Source: Globodera rostochiensis (lineage: Eukaryota; Nematoda; Chromadorea; Rhabditida; Heteroderidae). Taken from it: a stretch of DNA of 64,000 nucleotides. The stretch lies in contig JAEVLN010000005.1 in NCBI GenBank assembly GCA_018350325.1, forward strand, positions 4,438,393-4,502,392. The letters run 5' to 3'. Shown piece by piece: positions 55,711 through 64,000 of the stretch. A program made the position numbers and the translations under genes. Numbering within the stretch: position 1 is the first letter of the stretch; each line of letters opens with the position of its first letter. The notes beneath the pieces were generated by a model. That model did not search any database. It saw only the letters and a program-made list of their open reading frames with translations, and was not told the origin of the DNA.

Positions 55711-55835
55711 ACCGTATTTCCTGTAATATAGCCCCATGCTGTATTAGTACCCCATGTTCTAATAGAGCCCCCCTTTTTGGGAGGGTTGAACAATAGAGCC
55801 CCATGCTCTAATAGAGCCCCCCCCCCCAAAATTTT
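55711..55835. mobile_element. Second pogo-like terminus, ACCGTATTTCCTG type
   Basis: Same orientation and words as the terminus at 52841 (ATAGAGCCCC, GAGGGTTGAACAATAGAGCC), again preceded by TA. Confidence 0.7.
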
Positions 55836-56083
55836 TTTAAATATATTGAATACCTGCACAAATAATAAACATTTCGCCATAAATCATTTTCGTATTTCCC
55901 ATGTCATGATTTTTTACTTCCACGTTAGCGTTTCTAAATTAGGCGATTTCACCAATTCTAGCTCAATACATTATTGATTTTGAATTTCCTGCTTTTTATA
56001 GGATGGAAGAAATTGGAAACTCATCGGAAAATGCAAAAGTAAAGCCAAAATAATGAATAAAAATTTTAATCCTTTAAATTAAG

Positions 56084-56518
56084 GTTTGTATTTCGTGCCA
56101 TAATCCGTCATCCGGCGCGCACTTTTGCAAAAAATGCTTTGAACCATGCCACGCAATTTCGCCGTGCTCTATCTCAATCGATGGAGAGGAAGGATACGGC
56201 GCAAAAGTCGTTTGTTGTGAGTGTTGGCCTCGGGACGAGGGCGCAGCCGACGAAAACGCGAATATTGTGAAAACAGCACCATCCGTCAGAGACGAGCCTA
56301 CAACATCAGCATCTTCGCCGTCCATCAACTATGAACCGAATATTCAACTGTACACTTCAGAAGACGAAGACGACTCGACAAATCCACCGACCAAACGAAA
56401 GCGACGAGCGTTTACCCTCCATGACAAAATTGAGATTTTGGATTTTGCTAAAAAGAAGTCGATTCTCGCTGCGAGCAAACACTTTAAAGAATTCTGTGAG
56501 AGATTGGATAAAACATGA
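56084..56518 (+). pseudogene. N-terminal half of a pogo-like transposase with a Cys-rich domain
   Basis: Starting at an AG acceptor (56083), the frame encodes a cysteine cluster (CISCH, CKKCFEPCH, PCS, CCEC), an acidic Ser/Thr linker, then a psq/CENPB-type HTH (KRKRRAFTLHDKIEILDFAK and SILAASKHFK). A frameshift near 56490 separates the continuation NSVRDWIKHEMDL, so the frame stops at 56518. No DDE domain follows. The combination resembles transposases in which a zinc-binding domain precedes the HTH. It could be the 5' part of the element that begins at 55711. Confidence 0.65.
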
Positions 56519-56625
56519 AATGGATTTGAAAAAAATGTTAGTACACTTTTTGTTATTTATTTTTTAATTTAAGAAATTTGAGAGAAATTTTCAATTGAAA
56601 AATTTTTTCATAGTGCCCAAATAAA

Positions 56626-57153
56626 ATGGAAGAATTTTGGATTCTAATTTTGGTGTCATTTTTTACGACAATTCCCTGGACAGAGCCGAATCCGTAAAAT
56701 TGGAGCTCAAAACATTTGATGAAATATTCGGAGAAGGCTGGTGGGACAAAGGTGAAGGCGAAGATTTGAAAACGCCGGCGCCAACAAACTTTGGACAAAA
56801 TGTCCATCACCAAATCGACCGACAAAATGGACAACTTGGACAAAATGAACCCAATTCAATTGATCAGAATTCTCCTCTCACAGAGTCTGATCACTCCAAA
56901 CAGAGCGAAATGATGAAAGAAGAAAATATTGCTGAAGATGAGCAAAGGCGTAAAATTATTGACAAATTCCAAGCAATAAAAGACGAATTTAAGCAAAAAG
57001 GAAAATATTAGAAAAAAGAATGGACACAAATTGAGGAGAAAATTTCTAAACATTTAAAAGTCAATCGCCAAATAATATATAAATGGAAAAAAGAATTTGG
57101 CCTAAGTCGAAAAGTGTTATATGAAAAAGAAGAACGTAAACATTTAATAGAGA
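56626..57153 (+). pseudogene. Secreted-HTH family copy M, frameshifted and truncated
   Basis: The family ATG at 56626 follows the GTGCCCAAATAAA leader. A one-base deletion in the leader codons shifts the frame before the acidic block. Downstream, the acidic block, one EPNSIDQ repeat and HTH1 are recognisable, but a TAG replaces a codon in the KGKY-KKEW segment (57009). Homology ends at about 57153, where a 35-bp array begins in the middle of the HTH2 linker. Confidence 0.88.
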
Positions 57154-57154
57154 A

Positions 57155-59310
57155 CTCCAATTTAAAACTTGGCTTTTGCATGCTCAAAAATACAAAACCA
57201 ATTTAAAACTTGATTTTTATTTCTAAAATACAACCTTAAAACTTGACTTTTGCATTCTCAAAAATACAAAATCAATTTAAAACTTGTCATTTGCATTCTC
57301 AAAAATACAAAATCAATTTAAAACTTGGCATTTGCATTTACAAAAATACAAAAAATTTAAAACTTGACTTTATTTCCAAAAATACAACCTTAATACTTGA
57401 CTTTTTCATTCTCAAAAATACAACCTTAAAACTTGACTTTTGCATTCTCAAAAATACAAAATAAATTTAAAAGCATTCCCACTATGCAACCTTAAAAGCA
57501 TTCTCAAAAACATCAATTTAAAACTTGACTTTTCAAAAATACAACATTAAAACTTGACTTTAGCATGCTCAAAAATACAACCTTAAAACTTGACTTTTCA
57601 TTTCCAAAAATACAACCTTAACACTTGACTTTTCATTTCCAAAAATACAACCTTAAAACTTGACTTTTATTTCCCAAAATACAACCTAAAACTTGCCTTT
57701 TGCATTCTCAAAAATACAACCTTAAAACTTGCCTTTTGCATTCTCAAAAATACAACCTTAAAACTTGACTTTTGCATTCTCAAAAATACAAAATCAATTT
57801 AAAACTTGTCATTTGCATTCTCAAAAATACAAAATCAATTTAAAACTTGGCATTTGCATTTACAAAAATACAAAAAATTTAAACTTGACTTTATTTCCAA
57901 AAATACAACCTTAAACTTGACTTTTGCATTCTGAAAAATACAACCTTAAAACTTGACTTTTGCATTCTCAAAAATACAAAAAATTTAAACTTGACTTTAT
58001 TTCCAAAATACAACCTTAAAACTTGACTTTTGCATTCTGAAAAAACAACCTTAAAACTTGACTTTTGCATTCTCAAAAATACAAAATCAATTTAAAACTT
58101 GACTTTATTTCCAAAAATACAACCTTAAAACTTGACTTTTGCATTCTCAAAAATACAACCTTAAAACTTGACTTTTGCATTCTCAAAAATACAAAAAATT
58201 TAAACTTGACTTTATTTCCAAAATACACCTTAAAACTTGACTTTTGCATTCTGAAAAAACAACCTTAAAACTTGACTTTTGCATTCTCAAAAATACAAAA
58301 TCAATTTAAAACTTGACTTTATTTCCAAAAATACAACCTTAAAACTTGTTCTGAAAAATACAACCTTAAAACTTGACTTTTGCATTCTCAAAAATACAAA
58401 AAATTTAAACTTGACTTTATTTCCAAAATACAACCTTAAAACTTGACCTTTGCATTCTCAAAAATACAACCTTAAATCTTGACTTTTGCATTCTCAAAAA
58501 TACAACCTTAAAACTTGACTTTTGCATTCTCAAAAATACAACCTTAATACTTGACTTTTTCATTCTCAAAAATACAACCTTAAAACTTGACCTTTGCATC
58601 CTCAAAAATACAAAAAAATTTAAAAGTATTCTCACTATGCAATCTTAAACATGACTTTGCATGCTCAAAAATACAACCTTAAAACTTGACGTTTCCATTC
58701 TTTAAGATACAAATTAATTAAAACTTGGCTTTTGCATTCTCAAAAATACAATTAATTTAAAAACTGACTTTTATTTCCAAAAATACAACCTTGAAACTTG
58801 GCTTTTGCATTTTAAAAATATAAAATTAATTTAAAACTTGGCTTTTGCATTCTAAAAATATAAAATTAATTTAAAACTTGGCTTTGGCATTCTAAAAATA
58901 CAAAATTAATTTAAAACTTGGCTTTTGCATTCTAAAAATATAAAATTAATTTAATACTTGGCTTTTGCATTCTAAAAATATAAAATTAATTTAATACTTG
59001 GCTTTTGCATTCTAAAAATACAAAATTAATTTAAAACTTGGCTTTTGCATTCTAAAAATATAAAATTAATTTAAAACTTGGCTTTTGCATTCTAAAAATA
59101 CAAAATTAATTTAAAACTTGGCTTTGGCATTCTCAAAAATACAAAATTAATTTAATACTTGGCGTTTGCATTCTAAAAATACAAAATTAATTTAAAACTT
59201 GGCTTTTGCATTCTAAAAATATAAAATTAATTTAAAACTTGGCTTTTGCATTCTAAAAATACAAAATTAATTTAAAACTTGGCTTGGCATTCTCAAAAAT
59301 ACAAAATAAA
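57155..59310 (+). repeat. 35-bp minisatellite array 4, about 2.1 kb
   Basis: The left part uses AACTTGACTTTTGCATTCTC then AAAAATACAACCTTA units. From about 58730 a different form, AACTTGGCTTTTGCATTCTA then AAAATATAAAATTAATTTA, repeats about a dozen times almost exactly. It joins pseudogene M on the left and an inverted exon 2 fragment on the right. Confidence 0.9.
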
Positions 59311-59388
59311 CTACTATGGACACGGCCAAAAGAAATAAATCGTTAACAAATTTGGTGTTTTTAAATCATTTGACCATTCATTCAAATA

Positions 59389-59545
59389 CTCTCCGAATTC
59401 GAGTCCCCAATTTCCTGAACATTTCCCGCGGCATTCTCCACAGAATCGACAGAATATGGATGGAATTGCTGTCGTTTAAATTCCTTTTTCCATTTATACA
59501 AAGTGCTTGTTCCAATTTTCAACATTTTGGCAATTTCCCAAACAC
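59389..59545 (-). pseudogene. Exon 2 fragment of the HTH family
   Basis: Minus-strand homology runs from the LSVWEIAKMLKIG region through STLYKWKKEFK to a NAAGNVQEIGDSNSE-type tail with a small deletion. No exon 1 or acceptor lies upstream. Confidence 0.8.
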
Positions 59546-59559
59546 TCAGTTTTTCTAAT

Positions 59560-61180
59560 TTTTTTATAATGTGACAAAAAAATGTTGGTTCTTTAGCATT
59601 CTGTATTATCTTCCCTTCCCCCTTAAAATTTTTTTTTTGTTTTTTTCCAAAGTTGCAAAAAGGTTTTTATAGGGGGTATTTACGGGGCGTAAATCCGAAT
59701 CTGACCTCCCTCTCAACCAATTCCGGATCCCGCACCCGAATTCAAACATTCAAGAATCAGTTTTGGCTCAAAATCACTCAAAAAGCACATGGAATAACTA
59801 CTTAAAGGGATGTGTATCGTATCGTGTCGTAATCGTAAATATCGTAATTTTGGAATATCGGGTACCGTAAAAAAATATATCGTATTTTGGTTATATTGTA
59901 TTTTGAGGAGACGAATCGACATCCTTGCTACTTAAGACTATAATTTACGTTCTAATAGATTTGAAAATAGCGACTTTGCACGCGTGGTGCAGTGATGTTT
60001 CAAAATGTTGGCATACTGTATTTATACAACATAAACAGTGGAAACAAATAATTGCCCAAGGCTACTGCAAAATTATCAAATTAGCATTACATAAAAATTC
60101 AAAATCAACCAACAATTGGCAACTAACAAACAAACAATTCCAGCAAACAAATTGAATCCGTTTAGGATCTGATATCGTATCGGAAAAAAGTTATTATTTC
60201 GATATTTTTCGATACCGATATTTTATCGAGATATCGTATCGAAAAGTTAAAATATCGTGATATTTTATCGCGTTTGTTCACTCAAAAATGTATCACAATT
60301 TTAATGGATTATATTGATTACTGTTTGAATTTTGTTTGAGACATACTTTTGACAAAAATTTCAGTTCTTTTTTAGAGGGGCCACTCAATTAAATCGATGG
60401 CTTAGTGGTTTATCTTTTTGGCAAGTTGGATGTTGCTTGCTGGGTTTGAACCCGCTTGAGTGGAAGCAATTGTTTTTCTTTTCGCCTCTTGTCACGTATG
60501 CTCCCCCCGATAATCAAATTTTTTAAATAAATTTTCTAATAATTTCAATTAAAATACGCGCAAAAGACAATTTTTTAAAAAAATTTATCTCATCTTTTTT
60601 GAATTTTTTCTTCAAATTTTAACAAAGGTTGCCAATTTTTGTAAAAATTCCCCCGGCGGCGCCTGTCGGCACCGCCGGACATCCTCCACTCTCATGTTTC
60701 CGATCCCAAAATGCTTAATTTTGCAAAAAACGTTGGTGAATTTTCTTTTACAAAAATCCCAAAATTTTTCCGACGCACCTGTCGGCATCGTCGGGCTCTC
60801 ACAATTTTCTTTAAAAGGATGGATTCTCATGGTGGAGTTGAAGAGTTAAAAATTTGAACTTTTTATTGTTGCGTTTTTATGACTTTTTTTGCATATTAGT
60901 CAAAAAAAATTTGCGAAAAAATATCGCGATATATCGGTTTTTTTCTCGATATTTTTCGATACCGATATTTTATCGAAATATCGTATCGAATATGGTATCA
61001 GGCCATTGCCGTACACTAGTTGTGATGGGATTTTTGTCACTTGTTGGCGCAGTTGCATTTGGCCCTTAAGAAAAACTTTTAAATTGTTTAAAAGTTTACG
61101 AAAATAAAATGCGCAGCGTTCTGGTGCGGACATAGCAAAAAGAAATAAATCGTTAACAAATGTTTTAATCATTTGACCAT
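59560..61180. other. Intergenic with TATCG-rich repeats
   Basis: ATATCGTATCGAAAA and CGATATTTTTCGATACCGAT words cluster at 59815-59890, 60165-60265 and 60925-60990. The CCGAATCTGACCTCC repeat lies at 59690-59770. Palindrome elements in reverse orientation lie at 60651-60680 (GGCGGCGCC, TGTC, GGCACCGCC) and 60769-60796. A tRNA-like A/B box pair lies at 60400-60455. No gene recognised. Confidence 0.5.
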
Positions 61181-61184
61181 TCAT

Positions 61185-62132
61185 TCAAATACTCTCCGAA
61201 TTCGAGTTCCCAATTTCCTGAACATTTGCCGCGGCATTCTCTTCCACAGAATGCCCATCGACAGAATTTTGATGGAATTGCTGTCGTTTAAATTGGTTTT
61301 TCCATTTATACAAAGTGGCAGTTCCAATTTTCAACATTTTGGCAATTTTCCCAACACTCATTTTAGGATTTTTGTCTTTAATTTTATAATAACGTTTCAT
61401 CAATTTCTTTTTTTCACTGTGACAGTGTTTATGTTGTGGCGCTGTAAATAAATTTTAATTTAATAAAATTGGACTCGAATACTAACCGATTTGGCCAAGT
61501 TTTCGTTTCCAATTGTAAATTGTCCCAAAAGTGAGGCCCAACTCTTTTGCGACACTTTTATCAATTTGATTTGAATAAGAGTTTTTAAGCCCGGCCCGAT
61601 TTAACTCGGCTTTCATTTGATCAAATTTCTCTACCAAATGTTTTCGTTCATTTTTTTCTTTTCCGAAGTTATGCCTTTTTTGACTTAGGCCAAATTCTTT
61701 TTTCCATTTATATATTTTTGGGCGATTTACTTTTAAATGTTTAGCAATTTTCTGTTCAATTTGAGCCCATTCTTTTGTTGAATATTTTCCTTTTTGCTTA
61801 AATTTGTCTTTTATTGCGAGGAATTTGTCGACAATTTCACGTTTTCGCTCATCTTCAGCAATATTTTCGCTTGAATTGGCATTATCAAGAAGATTCTGAT
61901 CAGTTGAATTGGGTTCAATTTGTCCAATTTGGGTGTTCTGTCGGTCGATTTGGTGATGGACATTTTGTCCAAAGTTTGTTGGCGCCGGCGTTTTCAAATC
62001 TTCGGCTTCACTTTTGTCCCACCAGCCTTCTCCGAATATTTCATCAAATGTTTTGAGTTCCAATTTTACGGATTCGGCTTTGTCCAGTGAATTTGTTGCG
62101 ATTAATGCCACTAAAATCCAAAATTCTGCCAT
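61185..62132 (-). CDS. Secreted helix-turn-helix family protein, copy O
   Basis: Exon 1 is 62132-61487, intron 61486-61442 (45 bp, GTTAGT to TTTACAG) and exon 2 is 61441-61185, giving 300 aa. The leader is MAEFWILVALIATNSLDKA. One GQIEPNSTDQ repeat is followed by a shortened spacer (NLLDNANSSEN). HTH1 ends RPKIYKWKKEFG, with a proline in the variable position. The HTH1-HTH2 linker is extended (KRHNFGKEKNER). HTH2 ends GTIYNWKRKLG and HTH3 ends ATLYKWKNQFK. The tail EENAAANVQEIGNSNSESI is standard. Confidence 0.87.
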
Positions 62133-62520
62133 TTTATTTTGACAAAAAACTTCTGAATAAATGATGATTTATAGAAAATTCTTATTAAATTATAATAATT
62201 TAAACTAGAGACCGGAAACTTTGAGCAAACAAATATTTGGCAAATGTTTTGGTTTTTTTGGTAAACGGATAATTATGTGGAAAAATATGTCAACAATTTT
62301 TGTGATATTCTCTCAAAATTTTTCATATTTTTACAATATTAATAAATATTATTTAGCTTAGATAAAAAATTATTAAAAGTAATAAAAGACATCCCACTAT
62401 TCAATGGGCATTTATTTGAATAAATCAATTCTTTAATAATTATCTCTTTGTAATCAATAATATTTCTGACGTTTCGTAATATGTATATGTTTCCGATATA
62501 ATAATCATCTTTTCTAAAAA
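62133..62520 (-). promoter_or_regulatory. Upstream block of copy O, partly replaced
   Basis: The leader and TTTATTCAG site are present (62135-62160) and the TAAATAATATTTATTAATAT tract lies further up at 62330-62360, with about 150 bp of foreign sequence between. GAAACGTCAGAAATATTGAT (62455-62475) is a diverged form of the family motif. Confidence 0.55.
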
Positions 62521-62529
62521 TTAATTTTA

Positions 62530-63322
62530 AAATCCAAATCAAAAAAGTTATAAAAATAAAATGGGGCTTGGCTCGAGGGGCGGCAGGATCAAAGGGACTC
62601 AAGAGGTTTTTGGGAAATTAAGCTTTGTAACACCACCATTAAGTTTAGGCTCGGTCGGCATCTTCAAAAAGAACCCGCACGGTTTCGGGATTTATGGCGG
62701 GAAATTTTCTTAACAAATCTTGTTAATTTCTCGAAAATTCAAAAAGGTAAAAATTAGTTTTTGTTTTGGCTTAAAAGTTTTTTCTGAAAATTTTTTCCGT
62801 ATTCGTGACGTTCCAAAATTCCATACTTGGATATCCGTCCGCGGATACCCGCCGGATATTCGCATTATTTAAAAAAAGAATTTTTCCAAAAAGATTTTCG
62901 GTACTTTTTTAGAATTTTTAACATTTTTGTTTAAAAAAAGTCAAAATTTCGAAAATTCTACTTTACTGCAGGGAGGGGAGGGGGGGGGGGGGGGTCGGCA
63001 GTGCCAATAGACGCCAATATTTAAAGACTTACTTATGCTAAGAAAAATCGTCTAATTTTTAGATAATTGAGATTAACTCCTGATGACGCGTCATTTTTTT
63101 GTTTTATATTGAACACAATTTCTTCTTTTTCTTGGTTATCCCGATTAATTGCTTTCAATCTTTAGCTCTTTTTTTTATCTTCATTCAAAAAATTTCCTAT
63201 GCTTTGTATCAAAGCGGCCCCTCAGACCAACGGTTGGCCAAACACGTTTGTCTTCGGCCGCGATTCGGCTGCCATTCATGCCTTTGCACTAAACAATTGT
63301 TGTCGGTGAACAGTTGCATTGG
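62530..63322. other. Intergenic, no gene seen
   Basis: AT-rich DNA with a G-run and decayed palindrome element at about 62960-63020. The 100-codon frame at 63099-63401 runs into the foldback element and has no recognised domain. Confidence 0.4.
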
Positions 63323-63771
63323 TAGGGAGCGAAAAATCAACCTTTTGTTAAGGGCAAAAGTTGAAATAAATAATATCAACATTGACTTTGATATTTATTA
63401 AAATCAACATACATTACGCCAACAAAGTAAATATCAACATTTTTAAACGAACGTTCTTTATTTTGCGTGGTTAGACTTCGAGGGCAGAGAAAAAAGGAAG
63501 AACAAAATTCAAATGAGATGAGTTTAAATCAACGTTGTCATTACGCCAACAATGTAAATATCAATGTTTTTAAACTCATCATTTGAATTATGTTCTTCAT
63601 TTTTTCTCTGCCCTCAAAGTCTACCACGCAAAATAAAGACCGTTCGTTTAAAAATGTTGATATTTACGTCGTTGGCGTAATGTATGTTGATTTTAATAAA
63701 TATCAACGTCAATGTTGATATTATTTATTTCAACTTTTGCCTTTAACAAAATGTTGATATTTCGCTCCCTA
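63323..63771. mobile_element. 449-bp foldback MITE with arms of about 210 bp
   Basis: The left end TAGGGAGCGAAAAATCAACC and the right end (complement TAGGGAGCGAAATATCAACA) continue as near-perfect inverted repeats to the centre around 63540. Internal words such as AATATCAACATTGAC and CATACATTACGCCAAC appear in both arms. No coding capacity. A transcript would form a long double-stranded hairpin. Confidence 0.85.
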
Positions 63772-63787
63772 ATTGCAGGTGGCGATA

Positions 63788-63826
63788 GGAGAGGGTGAGA
63801 GCAAGAGAGAGAAAGAGAGAGAGAGA
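63788..63826 (+). repeat. GA-rich simple repeat
   Basis: A GAGAGCAAGAGAGAGAAAGA-type tract. The last 170 bp of the window show nothing else beyond a G-run. Confidence 0.8.
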
Positions 63827-64000
63827 CCGAATGATACTAGTTAAATGATCGCCGGAATTTTGAATTTGAATGGTCAATTTTATACAAATGCAAATGGTTA
63901 TTTGGGGGGGGGGGGTCAAAAGGTGGGGGGCGAATGGTGTGAATGCTCCATCAATGGATTTTTGATTCATTTACTACTCAACTTTCATTCATTCATCTTA

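Noticed and set aside
53845..55880. Minus-strand frames of 630 and 670 codons
   Set aside because: They are translations of the 27-bp satellite, whose length is divisible by three. Two frames are open at once and the only sequence change is one C/T site.

Overview
The window looks like AT-rich, repeat-rich nematode DNA. The evidence is: two intact nematode-type U2 snRNA genes; dozens of 45-60 bp introns with GT...TTTTACAG or TTTCAG borders; GC-rich exons in AT-rich introns; and a cyclin Q gene with nematode-style splicing. A plant-parasitic tylenchid is my guess for the host lineage, but nothing here proves it.

The dominant content, from about 2.3 to 62.5 kb, is a dispersed family that I do not recognise. 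I count ten intact gene models, two 5'-truncated copies, pseudogenes, and orphan 5' or 3' fragments on both strands. Each intact copy encodes a short hydrophobic leader, then an acidic block (FDEIFGEGWWDKGE), then a linker with one to eight GQIEPNSTDQ repeats, then two helix-turn-helix (HTH) modules ending in a WKK-type recognition helix. A phase-1 intron of about 45-57 bp follows, then a last exon with another HTH and an ENAAANVQEIG tail. In all ten models the spliced length is an exact multiple of three. Predicted recognition helices differ between copies while scaffold and leader stay nearly constant. Most copies carry the same upstream block with repeated ATGTCA-type motifs and an almost invariant 5' leader. 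The architecture suggests a secreted, possibly nucleus-targeted, multigene DNA-binding family.

Two ordinary genes lie convergently in the left part: a 13-exon C2H2 zinc-finger gene (6.2-10.8 kb, +) and a cyclin Q (CCNQ/FAM58-like) gene (11.0-14.1 kb, -). Duplicated U2 snRNA cassettes lie at 14.4-15.9 kb and 33.1-34.1 kb, with a U2-promoter fragment inverted next to a non-LTR retroelement at 36.8-37.1 kb.

The rest is mobile and satellite DNA. There are TA-flanked MITEs sharing an ACCGTAT terminus, a hAT-like MITE with an 8-bp target duplication, foldback elements, Merlin (ISXO2-like), pogo-like and R2/NeSL-like remnants, a dispersed GC palindrome, and five minisatellite types. The roughly 35-bp arrays (25.8-26.9, 28.8-29.8, 42.3-43.3, 57.2-59.3 kb) sit beside or inside members of the HTH family and seem tied to its rearrangement.
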